Assembly: GCA_016702415.1 (NCBI GenBank)
Contig: JADJEA010000001.1
Coordinates: 1,681,824-1,745,823 of the forward strand
DNA: 64,000 nucleotides
Reading direction: 5' to 3'
From: Nostocoides sp.
GTDB taxonomy: Bacteria > Actinomycetota > Actinomycetes > Actinomycetales > Dermatophilaceae
The notes below the pieces were generated by a model. It was not told the origin of the DNA. It made no database searches and worked only from the letters and a program-made list of their open reading frames with translations. Position numbers and translations under genes: made by a program. Within the stretch, counting starts at the first letter, position 1; each line of letters begins with the position of its first letter. This document shows positions 9,196-20,415 of the stretch, in pieces.

Positions 9196-10572
9196 GTGGC
9201 GATCCCGGACCTCTTCGCGTCGGCGGGCGACGGGCCGGACCCGGCCGCGAGCCTGCGGCCGTTGGCGGTGCGCATGCGCCCACGCTCCCTCGAACAGGTG
9301 CGCGGGCAGTCCGATGTGCTCAAGACCGGGTCGCCGCTGCGCCGGCTCATCGAGGGCAGCGGGGGTCGGGCGGGCCCGGTCTCGGCGATCCTCTGGGGGC
9401 CACCCGGGACGGGCAAGACGACGCTGGCCCACCTCGTGGCGAGTTCCGCGGGACGCGAGTTCGTCGAGCTGTCGGCGGTGACGGCCGGGGTCAAGGACGT
9501 CCGCGCGGCGATGGACCAAGCCGAACGGAGCCGGTCGCTCTATGGCCGCCAGACGGTGCTCTTCCTCGATGAGATCCACCGCTTCACCAAGGCCCAGCAG
9601 GACGCCCTCCTGCCGGGCGTCGAGAACCGTCAGGTCGTCCTGGTGGCCGCGACCACGGAGAACCCGTCGTTCTCGGTGATCGCGCCGCTGCTCTCCCGAT
9701 CCGTCTTGATCACCCTGACCTCGTTGAGCGACACCGACATTGGGGAGGTCGTCGATGCCGCGCTCGCGGCACCGGAGGGGTTGGACTCGGCATACGACCT
9801 CGATGGCGACGCCCGCGACCACCTGGTGCGGATCAGCGGCGGCGACGCGCGGCGGGCCCTGACGGCGCTGGAGGCGGCGGCCGGGGTCGCCGACGACGTC
9901 CGTGGGGTCCGGGGGGAAGACACGCCGACGACGATCACGCTCGCTCACGTGGAGCAGGCGATGTCGCGGGCGGCGGTGAGATACGACCGGAGCGGCGACC
10001 AGCACTACGACGTCGCGTCGGCGCTGATCAAGTCGATGCGTGGCAGCGACGTCGATGCGGCATTGCACTATCTCGCGCGGATGCTGGAGGCGGGGGAGGA
10101 CCCGCGGTTCATCGCGCGGCGGATCGTCATCGCAGCGAGCGAGGACGTCGGGATGGCCGACCCCACCGCGCTGCAGACGGCCGTCGCCGCGCTGCATGCG
10201 GTCGCGCAGATCGGGATGCCCGAGGCGCGGATCATCCTCGCGCAGGCCGTGGTCCACAATGCGCTGGCACCCAAGTCCAATGCCGCCTATCGCGGGATCG
10301 ACGCGGCGATCGCCGATATCCGGGCGGGGAAGGGCGGCGCCGTCCCCACTCACCTGCGTGGGACGGGGTATGCCGGTGCCGCCCGCCTCGGGCATGGCGA
10401 GGGCTACGTCTATGCTCACGACGAGCCGGATGCCGTTGCCGCGCAGCAATATCTCCCCGACGACCTGGTCGGCCGCACGGACTACTACCAGCCCACCGAC
10501 CGGGGATTCGAAGCCCGGCTCCAGACGCGCTGGGCCTGGTTGCGCGAGCGGCTCGGCCGGTCCTCGTCCTGA
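9196..10572 (+). CDS. rarA: Replication-associated recombination protein A (MgsA-like AAA+ ATPase)
   Basis: 458 residues, close to the family length. The AAA+ core holds Walker A GPPGTGKTTLAHL at about residues 75-87 and Walker B FLDEIHRF, followed by the sensor segment TTENPSFSVIAPLLSRS. The C-terminal tetramerisation region includes IVIAASEDVGMADP and ends with the typical DDLVGRTDYYQP...GFEARLQ. RarA is a clamp-loader-like ATPase that acts at stalled replication forks. The GTG start follows a TAGGCT box directly. In many actinobacteria rarA is followed closely by rpsD and a DUF948 gene; here an L,D-transpeptidase and a VOC gene lie in between and no rpsD is visible. Confidence 0.96.
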   Translation: MAIPDLFASAGDGPDPAASLRPLAVRMRPRSLEQVRGQSDVLKTGSPLRRLIEGSGGRAGPVSAILWGPPGTGKTTLAHLVASSAGREFVELSAVTAGVKDVRAAMDQAERSRSLYGRQTVLFLDEIHRFTKAQQDALLPGVENRQVVLVAATTENPSFSVIAPLLSRSVLITLTSLSDTDIGEVVDAALAAPEGLDSAYDLDGDARDHLVRISGGDARRALTALEAAAGVADDVRGVRGEDTPTTITLAHVEQAMSRAAVRYDRSGDQHYDVASALIKSMRGSDVDAALHYLARMLEAGEDPRFIARRIVIAASEDVGMADPTALQTAVAALHAVAQIGMPEARIILAQAVVHNALAPKSNAAYRGIDAAIADIRAGKGGAVPTHLRGTGYAGAARLGHGEGYVYAHDEPDAVAAQQYLPDDLVGRTDYYQPTDRGFEARLQTRWAWLRERLGRSSS

Positions 10573-10682
10573 CCCCATTGGGCGTGACCGGCTCGTTCGG
10601 GAGGCAACCTGCGGCGGCCCTCGCGCGTCGGTACTCTCGTGGGGCCGGGGGGCCCGAAGGACGCTGAACGAGGAGGACACCC

Positions 10683-11529
10683 ATGCGGGCGACGGGACGG
10701 ATCAGAGCCGGGATGCGAGCGGGGCTCGGCCGGGGATTCCTGGCGCTGGGACTCGGCGCGCTCGCCCTGGTGACGGCGGCGGCGCCGGCGCAAGCGCAGC
10801 GGCCGGACCCGGCATACCGTCTCCCCGGACTCGTGGGTCCCGAAAACCCAGCCCCGCCAGCGGGTCTCGGGGCGCGGGCGACCAAGCCCGACCCGCGGGT
10901 GAAGGAGGCCCAGGCCATCCTGACCAGCTTCGGAATCCCCACCGGCGATGTCGACGGCCACTTTGGGCCCGAGACGGGACGAGGGTTGTGCGCCTTCCGG
11001 CGGATCGCCGGCCTGCCCCTCTCGCGCGGGCCGCTGGACGCCAAGACGCTGACGGCGCTGCGCACATACGACCGGACCTATCCGACGCTGCGGGACATCC
11101 CGGCCCGGGAGTACCTCGGCAAGAGCACCTATCTCCTGGCCCATCAGACCTGCCAAGTGCTCTTCTATGTCGAGGGGAGCCCACTATCGCCGGGTCTTTG
11201 CCACCTCGACCGGGATGAGCGGTCACCGGACCCCGAATGGGTCGTACAGTCTGGGGCCGACGCAGAAGGGGTGGTATTGCAGCACGCTCTACCCGGACGG
11301 CTGCACGTATCACACCGAAGGGTGGTTCGCGTCGATCTCGAACTACGGCAATATGTATAACCCGCGTCAGGTCGTCGGCGACATCTTCCTGCACGGGTCG
11401 ATGAGCGTCCCGCCGTATCCGGCCAGCCATGGGTGCATCCGGGTGCGGGTCATCGACGCCGACTGGCTCTATAAGTATGTCGGTGTCGGCGTGCGCACCC
11501 CGGTGTTCGTCACCGGAACTTCCTTCTAG
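10683..11529 (+). pseudogene. L,D-transpeptidase (YkuD) with peptidoglycan-binding domain, frameshifted as read
   Basis: A secreted peptidoglycan cross-linking enzyme read in two frames. Frame one starts at an ATG behind GAGGAGGA and gives a signal peptide (residues 1 to about 39, ending AAAPAQAQ), a Pro-rich linker, a peptidoglycan-binding-1 domain (DPRVKEAQAILTSFGIPTGD), then LLAHQTCQVLFYVEG. The product continues only in the next frame as AHYRRVFATSTG, through the catalytic HGSMSVPPYPASHGCIRV with the active-site Cys. The shift falls on a GGGG run at 11174-11177; three Gs would restore VEGAHYRR and a protein of about 281 residues. All catalytic residues survive, so a read error or very recent slip is more likely than old decay. 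A TACTCT box upstream may be the promoter. Confidence 0.85.
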
Positions 11530-11545
11530 GACAAGGATATTCGGT

Positions 11546-11971
11546 ATGCCGACCCCTCCCCGCATCCGCCAGGTCGTCCTGGACTGCGAGTCGCCACGGG
11601 CGCTGGCGGAGTTCTACCGCGGGGTGTTTCCGGGACTGGCCTACCGCCCCGGCGACGAGCCTCCCGGCCCGGGCCAGCCCGACCCCGTGGGCGAGGACTG
11701 GCTGGTCCTGCGGGGCGACGGCTTCGGCCTGGCGTTTCAGGCCGTCGCGGTCCAGCCCCGGTCGACGTGGCCGGACCAGACGGTGCCGCAACAGCTTCAC
11801 CTCGACGCCACCGTCGGCGACCGCGCGTCCCTTGAGGCCGCCCGCGCTGAGGTCCTGCGCCTCGGCGGAACGGAACTGCTGCTGGACCGGATCGACGACC
11901 CGGAAGAGGCGCTGGTTGTCTTCGCCGATCCGGCTGGGCATCCCTTCTGCATCTTCGTGGCCGACGGCTGA
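11546..11971 (+). CDS. VOC-family (glyoxalase/bleomycin-resistance-like) protein
   Basis: 141 residues with the vicinal-oxygen-chelate layout of two beta-alpha-beta-beta-beta units. The first opens IRQVVLDCESPRALAEFYRG and the second has HLDATVGDRASLEAARAEV, ending VVFADPAGHPFCIF, a very common VOC C-terminus. Actinobacteria hold many such small proteins annotated only as glyoxalase-like; substrate and metal use cannot be assigned. The ATG lies within a GTATGCC motif and has AAGGA upstream as ribosome binding site. The gene sits alone between the L,D-transpeptidase and the inverted-repeat cluster. Confidence 0.85.
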   Translation: MPTPPRIRQVVLDCESPRALAEFYRGVFPGLAYRPGDEPPGPGQPDPVGEDWLVLRGDGFGLAFQAVAVQPRSTWPDQTVPQQLHLDATVGDRASLEAARAEVLRLGGTELLLDRIDDPEEALVVFADPAGHPFCIFVADG

Positions 11972-12042
11972 CCACGCCAGGGGCTCACCGTGAGCCTGGA
12001 GTGACACTTGAGCTCAGAATTCGGAACCTGATCCCGGATTCA

Positions 12043-12116
12043 GAACTTGAGCACGCCATACCGACTTGAGCACGCCATGTCTGGCGTGCTCAAGTCGGTA
12101 TGGCGTGCTCAAGTTC
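12043..12116. repeat. Perfect 35-bp inverted repeat with 4-base loop
   Basis: The left arm (12043-12077) and right arm (12082-12116) are exact reverse complements around the loop TGTC. Each arm holds two copies of TTGAGCACGCCA or its complement TGGCGTGCTCAAG, joined by TACCGAC or GTCGGTA. Transcribed, it would form a very long hairpin. It is not followed by a T tract. Confidence 0.9.
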
Positions 12117-12200
12117 CATGCAGGGGCGCCCTCAAGTCGGTATGGCGTGCTCAAGTTCCGGCCCCGGGCGCTCGCGGTCGACACGGCGTGCTCAAGTTCC
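12117..12200. repeat. Further GGCGTGCTCAAG repeat units
   Basis: Beyond the long hairpin the same unit recurs in direct orientation: CTCAAGTCGGTATGGCGTG with TCAAGTTC at about 12131-12156, and CGGCGTGCTCAAGTTCC at about 12184-12200. The cluster fills much of the gap between the VOC and DUF948 genes. The apparent minus-strand reading frame with repeated STPYRLE is a product of the repeats. Confidence 0.8.
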
Positions 12201-12229
12201 CAGCTGGCCGGCCGGGGGAGGCGGGGGGA

Positions 12230-12235
12230 TAGGGT
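12230..12235 (+). promoter_or_regulatory. Putative -10 box (TAGGGT) of the DUF948 gene, leaderless spacing
   Basis: TAGGGT ends six bases before the ATG of the DUF948 gene, matching the TANNNT pattern seen at other genes here. Confidence 0.45.
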
Positions 12236-12241
12236 CGGCGC

Positions 12242-12638
12242 ATGATCTCGGATGTCTCGCTGGGTGACATCGCGCTCCTCGTCATCGCGGTCGCCCTGTC
12301 CTATCTCGTCTTCCGGATCGGCTCCCTCATCGGCAAGGCCGGCAAGATCCTCGACGAGACCCAGGTCTCCCTGCGCACGACGACCGAGAACGTCCAGCCG
12401 ACGCTGGTCAAGCTCACCGACACCGTCAGCGCTGACCAACGACCAGCTCGCCCGCGTCGACGGGATCACCAGCAACGTCGGGGCGATGACGACCAACGCC
12501 AGCGCCCTGACCAGCCTGTTCGCGGCCACCCTGGGCCAGCCGCTGGTCAAGGTTGCCGCCTTCTCCTACGGCGTCCGGGCTGCGCTCGGTGGGGTCAAGG
12601 ACGGCGCCGCGCTCGGCAAGCACGCGCGCAAGGAGTGA
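12242..12638 (+). pseudogene. DUF948 membrane protein, frameshifted as read
   Basis: A short one-helix protein: an N-terminal membrane segment (IALLVIAVALSYLVFRIG), then a helical stretch with NVQPTLVKLTDTVSA in frame one and LTNDQLARVDGITSNVGAM in the next frame, ending LGQPLVKVAAFSYGVRAAL. These are the usual blocks of the actinobacterial DUF948 family. The frame changes at about 12430-12434, where AGCGCTG would need two more bases to keep the order SALTNDQ. The restored protein would be about 132 residues. DUF948 genes regularly precede alaS in actinobacteria, as here; their function is unknown. Confidence 0.8.
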
Positions 12639-12640
12639 CC

Positions 12641-12988
12641 GTGCGCCGCCTCGTCCTCGCCGCCTCCATCGCCGCCCTCGCCGGGGGTGCGTATGCCGCA
12701 TACCGCCTCGGCCGTGCCTACGACCCCGAAGACCCGGTCGCCGGCCTGGCCGCGTTCGGGGCCACCGTCCAGGCCGGGATGCTCCAGCGCGAACACGACC
12801 TGCGGGACGCGCTCGGGATGGATGTCGCCGTCGAGCCGCGCCGCGGCAAGGGTGACGGCCGGGCACCCGGGGGGAGCCCGCGGCATACCCCCTCGGCGAC
12901 GCCGTTGACCGCGGACCAGGCGCGCCGACTCCTCCTCGACCCTGCGGGGCCGGACCCGCGCCGACTCGACGAAGGCGCCGGCATCTGA
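12641..12988 (+). CDS. DUF6167-like small membrane protein
   Basis: 115 residues starting at a GTG two bases after the DUF948 stop. It has one N-terminal hydrophobic segment (LVLAASIAALAGGAYAAYRL), then an acidic helix GMLQREHDLRDALGMD that is typical of the small protein found between DUF948 and alaS in actinobacteria, and a low-complexity Arg/Gly/Pro tail. The helix and the position support the family call. Function unknown; probably anchored in the membrane with a cytoplasmic tail. Confidence 0.7.
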   Translation: MRRLVLAASIAALAGGAYAAYRLGRAYDPEDPVAGLAAFGATVQAGMLQREHDLRDALGMDVAVEPRRGKGDGRAPGGSPRHTPSATPLTADQARRLLLDPAGPDPRRLDEGAGI

Positions 12989-13217
12989 CGCCGCGCCAGG
13001 TCGGCATCCACGGGCACCGGGTCGACGCCCCCGATACGACCCCCCAAACGCCGGCCCCACGCGCCCGCCCACGCGCCCTCCCGACTCACCCACCGACTCA
13101 CTCCACGACCCACCCCGCCCCCCACCGACGCCCAGGAACTCGCTGGGGCGGGCGCGACGGCTCCCATAAACTGGCCGCTGCTTCCCGAACCGAACGAGAA
13201 TCGAGTGCTGACCCACC

Positions 13218-15923
<2,706 letters not shown>

Positions 15924-15931
15924 GCGGCCCG

Positions 15932-16531
15932 ATGCGGCCCGGGGTGCGGCTCGGGATCGACGTGGGCAGCGTCCGGGTCGGGGTGGCCGCGTGCGATGCG
16001 GGCGGCATACTCGCGTATCCCGTGGCGACCCTCCCGCGGCCGGACGACCCGACCCAGACCCGTCACGCCCTCACGCCGGCGGACGTCAAACCGGCGGACG
16101 TCACACCGGCGCACGGACCCGAGTCGCAGCCGGCGCGAGCGGCTGCCGACGAGGAGGCGGCCCCCACCGACCTGGCCCGGATCCGCGACTATGTGCGCGA
16201 TCTCGAGGTGATCGAGGTCGTCGTGGGGCTGCCTCGCTCTCTCGACGGCGGCGAGGGTCCCGCCGCACACGCCGCGCGCGGTTATGCTCAATCGATTGCG
16301 CGTGTGTGCGCCCCCGTGCCGGTGCGGCTCGTCGATGAGCGCCTGACGACGGTGGATGCTCACCGCGGACTCCGGGAGAGCGGCGTCTCGGGACGGGGTC
16401 AGCGGCGGGTCGTCGATCAGGCGGCTGCGGTGCTGATCCTCCAGGGTGCCCTTGATGCGGAGCGGGTGACCGGGAGTCCTCCCGGGCAGCCGGCGGCGAC
16501 GACACGGCGCAAGCCGCGACGGAAAGGGTGA
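15932..16531 (+). CDS. ruvX: RuvX/YqgF putative Holliday junction resolvase and pre-16S rRNA nuclease
   Basis: 199 residues of the RNase H-fold YqgF family. The first motif is GIDVGSVRVGVAACD, then EVVVGLPRSLDGGEGPAA, and the C-terminal acidic motif is VDERLTTVDA followed by DQAAAVLILQ. These supply the expected catalytic acids. Between the first beta hairpin (YPVATLPRP) and LARIRDYVRD there is an insertion of about 40 residues rich in Pro, Ala and Asp, made partly of repeated PADVKPADVTPAHG; most family members are 140-160 residues. The enzyme trims the 5' end of 16S rRNA in some bacteria. Its end overlaps the region where mltG begins. Confidence 0.92.
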   Translation: MRPGVRLGIDVGSVRVGVAACDAGGILAYPVATLPRPDDPTQTRHALTPADVKPADVTPAHGPESQPARAAADEEAAPTDLARIRDYVRDLEVIEVVVGLPRSLDGGEGPAAHAARGYAQSIARVCAPVPVRLVDERLTTVDAHRGLRESGVSGRGQRRVVDQAAAVLILQGALDAERVTGSPPGQPAATTRRKPRRKG

Positions 16532-16533
16532 CG

Positions 16534-17679
16534 ATGAGGCAGCAGCTCGAAGAGGAGATCTTCGGGACCGGCCAGGCGGGCGGCTCCGCGCCGGCCGAAC
16601 CCAATCGCCGGGCCATGCACAGCTTCGCCGCGCTCGTCCTGAGCTTGAGCGTGCTCGTCGGTGGCGGGTTCGCGGCCTACCACTTCATCGGTCCGGCGAT
16701 CGAGAAGTTCGTCGCGACCGACGACTATCCCGGTCCCGGGACCGGCTCGGTGACATTCGAGGTCCAAGAGGGTGCCTCCGGCACCCAGATCGCCGCCGGT
16801 TTGGTCAAGGCGGGGATCATCAAGTCCACCAGCGCCTTCATCAGCGCGTCCTCGGCCGCCCCCGACCAAGCCAAGGCGATCCAGCCGGGCAGCTACACGA
16901 TGAAGAAGGAGATGACGGCCAAGGACGCTCTGGCCTATCTCTCCGACCCGACGCATCGCAGCGTCAAGCGCGTGACGATCCCTGAGGGCTTGTGGGCCTC
17001 CGAGATCTATCAGCGCCTCTCCAAGGCCAGCGGTATCCCCATCAAGGACTACCAAACCGCGGCGAAGGAAACCAAGGCGCTGGGCCTGCCGAGCGCCGCC
17101 AAGGGCAATGTCGAAGGCTGGCTGTTCCCGTCGACGTACGAGTTCGAGAAGAAGTCCACCGCCGCCGAGCAGTTGACGATCATGGTCGCCCAGACAGTCA
17201 AGGTGCTCTCCGACGAGGGCATCGCCAAGGACAAGTGGGAGTCGACGATGATCCTCGCGTCCATCGTCGAGTCCGAGGCAGGCTCGGACAAGGACCGGCC
17301 CAAGGTCGCCCGGGTCTTCCTCAACCGCATCGCCGATCCGACCGGGGAAACGATCGGGCGCCTCTACTCCGACGCGACCGTGTCCTATGGAGCCGGCCGT
17401 CGAGCGGTGTCCCCGACCCAGGCGGAGTTGGCCGACGCGGAGAACAAATACAACACCTATCTGTATGCCGGGTTGACCCCCGGACCGATTTCCAACCCGG
17501 GCAAGGCGTCCATCGACGCCGCCTCCCACCCCGCGACCGGCGACTGGCTCTACTTCGTCACGGTGAATCCCTCGACTGGGGAGACCAAGTTCGCCAAGAC
17601 CAATGCAGAGTTCCTCGTCTACAAGGCGGAGTTCACGGCGTGGTGCAAGAAGCACCCCGAGGCCAAGTGCTTCGGCTGA
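16534..17679 (+). CDS. mltG: Endolytic murein transglycosylase MltG
   Basis: 381 residues from the ATG with AAAGG six bases upstream; a GTG six bases earlier overlaps the ruvX stop and is an alternative. A short cytoplasmic part (residues 1-30) is followed by one membrane helix (FAALVLSLSVLVGGGFAAY) and a LysM-like domain with VTFEVQEGASGTQIA. The YceG domain contains IPEGLWASEIYQRL and the catalytic-Glu motif MILASIVESEAG, ending with NTYLYAGLTPGPISNPG. MltG cuts nascent glycan strands and so sets their length. The position between ruvX and aroE is the standard actinobacterial order. Confidence 0.96.
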   Translation: MRQQLEEEIFGTGQAGGSAPAEPNRRAMHSFAALVLSLSVLVGGGFAAYHFIGPAIEKFVATDDYPGPGTGSVTFEVQEGASGTQIAAGLVKAGIIKSTSAFISASSAAPDQAKAIQPGSYTMKKEMTAKDALAYLSDPTHRSVKRVTIPEGLWASEIYQRLSKASGIPIKDYQTAAKETKALGLPSAAKGNVEGWLFPSTYEFEKKSTAAEQLTIMVAQTVKVLSDEGIAKDKWESTMILASIVESEAGSDKDRPKVARVFLNRIADPTGETIGRLYSDATVSYGAGRRAVSPTQAELADAENKYNTYLYAGLTPGPISNPGKASIDAASHPATGDWLYFVTVNPSTGETKFAKTNAEFLVYKAEFTAWCKKHPEAKCFG

Positions 17680-17694
17680 TCTAGGCCGGCCGGT

Positions 17695-18525
17695 ATGCCG
17701 CACGCCTACGTCCTCGGATCGCCCATCGGCCACTCCCTGTCCCCGGTGCTGCATCGCGCGGCATACGCTGCGCTCGGCCTGACCGACTGGACCTATTCGG
17801 CGGAGGAGGTAGACCTCGCCACATTCGGTGGTTTCGTGGCCGACTGCGGTGAGGACGTGCGCGGGCTGAGCTTGACCATGCCGCTGAAGGAGATCGCCTT
17901 CACGGTCGTCGATCACGTCAGCGACCGGGCCCGGCTGGCGGGGGCGATCAACACCCTCGTCCGTCGCGAGGGCGGCTGGTTCGGCGACAACACCGATATC
18001 GCCGGGATCGTCGCCGCGCTCACGCCTCCCGGAGCGGAGGACCTGGCCCCCGACGCGGCCGGTCTCATCCTGGGCGCGGGAGCGACGGCGAGATCGGCCG
18101 TCATCGCCCTCGATGCGCTCGGCGCCACCCGCCTCACCGTCGCCGCACGCAGCATCGACCGGGCTCGCGACTCACTCCTCTCCCTGACGCAGAGTCTTGA
18201 CCTCGACGTGAGGTTCATTGAGTTGACCCAGTGGCCGAGCGCCTCCGCCCCGGTAATTGTCTCGACCTTGACTCCAGCTGGAGGCGCCGTCGCGGCCCAG
18301 GCCCTGAGCGACTCGGGGATCACCCTGTCCGGGTGCCGCCTCCTCGACGTCGGGTATGCCGAGTGGCCCACCCCCCTGGCCCAAGCCGCCACCGCCGTCG
18401 GTGCGCAGGTCGTCAGCGGCCTGGACATGCTCGTCCACCAGGCGGTCGAGCAGGTCGACCTCATGACCGGTGCCCGCCCCGACCCGCAGGTGCTGCTGAC
18501 GGCCGGGCGCGCGGCCATCGCCTGA
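17695..18525 (+). CDS. aroE: Shikimate dehydrogenase
   Basis: 276 residues. The substrate domain opens AYVLGSPIGHSLSPVLH with the conserved Ser pair, and contains GLSLTMPLKE with the catalytic Lys, then GAINTLVRR and DNTDIAGI. The NADP-binding Rossmann part has LILGAGATARSAV. It reduces 3-dehydroshikimate to shikimate, the fourth step towards chorismate. The ATG lies within a GTATGCCG octamer, which also puts a TATGCC string at the start codon. It precedes aroC with a gap of about 80 bases, so pathway order is aroE, aroC, aroK, aroB. Confidence 0.95.
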   Translation: MPHAYVLGSPIGHSLSPVLHRAAYAALGLTDWTYSAEEVDLATFGGFVADCGEDVRGLSLTMPLKEIAFTVVDHVSDRARLAGAINTLVRREGGWFGDNTDIAGIVAALTPPGAEDLAPDAAGLILGAGATARSAVIALDALGATRLTVAARSIDRARDSLLSLTQSLDLDVRFIELTQWPSASAPVIVSTLTPAGGAVAAQALSDSGITLSGCRLLDVGYAEWPTPLAQAATAVGAQVVSGLDMLVHQAVEQVDLMTGARPDPQVLLTAGRAAIA

Positions 18526-18607
18526 CCCTGTCGGTGGTCGACGGGGGGTCGCCTCGGCTCGTGGACCATCTCTGGCCGGCTGTCGGTGGCGTGCGAGGAT
18601 GCGGGAC

Positions 18608-19834
18608 ATGCTGCGTTGGTTGACCGCGGGCGAGTCGCACGGGCAAGCCCTCGTCGCGACGATCGAGGGGCTCCCGTCCGGCATCGCCGTGACCACCGCG
18701 GACGTCGGGGTGGCCCTGGCCCGGCGGCGGCTCGGGTTCGGCCGGGGGGCCCGGATGGCCTTCGAGCAGGACGTCGTCACCTTCCTCGGCGGCGTGCGAC
18801 ACGGGCTGACCATCGGCTCTCCCGTGGCGATCATGATCGGCAACAGCGAGTGGCCGAAGTGGCAGACCGTCATGGCGGCCGACCCCGTCACCCCCGAGGC
18901 GTATGCCGCCTCCGACGACGTCAACGCCCCGGCCGAGATCGGCCGCAATCGCCCGCTGACCCGGCCGCGCCCCGGCCACGCCGACCTCGTCGGGATGCAG
19001 AAGTATGCCGTGAGCGACGCCCGCCCCATTCTCGAGCGGGCCTCCGCCCGCGAGACCGCGGCCCGGGTCGCGCTCGGTGAGGTGGCCGCCCGGCTGCTGG
19101 AACAGGCATACGGGATCCGGCTGGTCTCGCACACGATCGCGATCGGGACCGCCAGCGTCGGCGAGGCGGCACTCCTGCCGACCCCCGACGACGTGGCCGC
19201 CCTCGACGCGGACCCGGTGCGCACGCTCGATGCGGCCGGATCGGCGGCCATGGTCGCCGAGGTGGAGGCGGCCCGCAAGGACGGGGACACCCTCGGTGGG
19301 GTCGTCGAGGTCATCGCGTATGCCGTGCCCCCCGGCCTCGGTTCGCACGTCCACTGGGACCGGCGCCTGGACGCCCGCCTCGCGGGGGCGCTGATGAGCA
19401 TTCAGGCGATCAAGGGGGTCGAGGTCGGCGACGGCTTCGCCACCGCTCGCCGGCGGGGTTCGCAGGCCCACGACGAGATGGTGCGCGACGCCGACGGGGT
19501 CATCCGGCGGCGCACGGGCCGGGCCGGCGGCACGGAGGGGGGGATGAGCAGCGGCGGCATCCTGCGGGTACGCGCGGCGATGAAACCGATCTCGACCGTC
19601 CCCCGGGCACTCGACACCGTCGACATCGCCGACCCCACGGCCGCCGCCAAGGCGATCCACCAACGGTCCGACGTCTGCGCCGTCCCGGCGGCCGGGGTCG
19701 TGGCCGAGGCGATGGTGGCGCTCGTCCTCGCCGAGGCGTGCGTGGAGAAGTTCGGCGGCGACTCCCTGGAGGAGACCCGGCGCAACTTCGGGTCGTATCT
19801 CGCATCGATCCCCGCGGGGATGCGCTCGTGGTGA
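18608..19834 (+). CDS. aroC: Chorismate synthase
   Basis: 408 residues; it makes chorismate from EPSP using reduced FMN. Family signatures are the opening MLRWLTAGESHGQALV, then RRRLGFGRGARM, the central RNRPLTRPRPGHADLVG, and GGTEGGMSSGGILRVRAAM near the C-terminus. The second of two in-frame ATGs is chosen, because MLRWLTAGESHG is where family members begin and GAGG lies nine bases before it; the first ATG is nine bases upstream. Its stop overlaps the first GTG of aroK. Confidence 0.96.
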   Translation: MLRWLTAGESHGQALVATIEGLPSGIAVTTADVGVALARRRLGFGRGARMAFEQDVVTFLGGVRHGLTIGSPVAIMIGNSEWPKWQTVMAADPVTPEAYAASDDVNAPAEIGRNRPLTRPRPGHADLVGMQKYAVSDARPILERASARETAARVALGEVAARLLEQAYGIRLVSHTIAIGTASVGEAALLPTPDDVAALDADPVRTLDAAGSAAMVAEVEAARKDGDTLGGVVEVIAYAVPPGLGSHVHWDRRLDARLAGALMSIQAIKGVEVGDGFATARRRGSQAHDEMVRDADGVIRRRTGRAGGTEGGMSSGGILRVRAAMKPISTVPRALDTVDIADPTAAAKAIHQRSDVCAVPAAGVVAEAMVALVLAEACVEKFGGDSLEETRRNFGSYLASIPAGMRSW

Positions 19835-20415
19835 GGCCGCCGGTGAGACCGCCGGTGAACCCGCCGGTGAGACCGGTCGCCGTCCTCATCGGCCCGCCCG
19901 GATCGGGCAAGACAACGGTCGGGATGGCGCTGGCCGCGCACCTGGGCGTCCCCTTTCACGACACCGACGCCGCGGTCGAGCGGGGCACCGGCAAGAGCAT
20001 CGGCGACATCTTCGTCGACGACGGCGAGTCCGCCTTCCGGGCCCTCGAGCGGGCCGAGGTCGCCCGAGCGTTGCGCGAGGAGGCTGGCGTCGTCGCCCTT
20101 GGCGGAGGGGCCCCCGTCGACGACGAGACCCGCGCGGCCTTGACCGGGCATCGCGTCGTCTTCCTCGACGTCGGTATCGCCGATGCCGCCCGCCGGATCG
20201 GCTTCGACCGCTCCCGTCCCCTGCTCGCGGTCAACCCGCGGGCCCGGTGGATCGAACTCATGGCCGTGCGCCGCCCGATCTACGAGGCGCTCGCACGCGT
20301 CCGGGTCGACACCGCTGGCCGCGAACCCGACGCGATCGCCGCCGAGATCGCGGCTGCTCTGGATGCACCGACGACTCCGGACGCACCGCGCGCTCGGGAC
20401 GGAGGGCAAGCGTGA
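19831..20415 (+). CDS. aroK: Shikimate kinase
   Basis: 194 residues from the GTG that overlaps the aroC stop. P-loop LIGPPGSGKTTVGMAL, shikimate-binding FHDTDAAVE and GESAFRALE, then VALGGGAPVDDE and the lid RSRPLLA are all present. The first 16 residues (RPPVRPPVNPPVRP) come from an imperfect 12-base unit repeated four times (GTGAGGCCGCCG type), each copy beginning with an in-frame GTG at 19831, 19843, 19855 and 19867. Translation could therefore start at any of four places; the fourth would give the usual family N-terminus. The stop overlaps the aroB GTG. Confidence 0.94.
   Translation: MRPPVRPPVNPPVRPVAVLIGPPGSGKTTVGMALAAHLGVPFHDTDAAVERGTGKSIGDIFVDDGESAFRALERAEVARALREEAGVVALGGGAPVDDETRAALTGHRVVFLDVGIADAARRIGFDRSRPLLAVNPRARWIELMAVRRPIYEALARVRVDTAGREPDAIAAEIAAALDAPTTPDAPRARDGGQA

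Noticed and set aside
12014..12550. Minus-strand frame with repeated STPYRLE sequence
   Set aside because: The protein repeat comes entirely from the inverted-repeat cluster, and the rest is antisense to the DUF948 gene.
12979..13217. T-box leader before alaS
   Set aside because: No T-box consensus sequence, specifier loop or terminator was seen in the 230 bases upstream.
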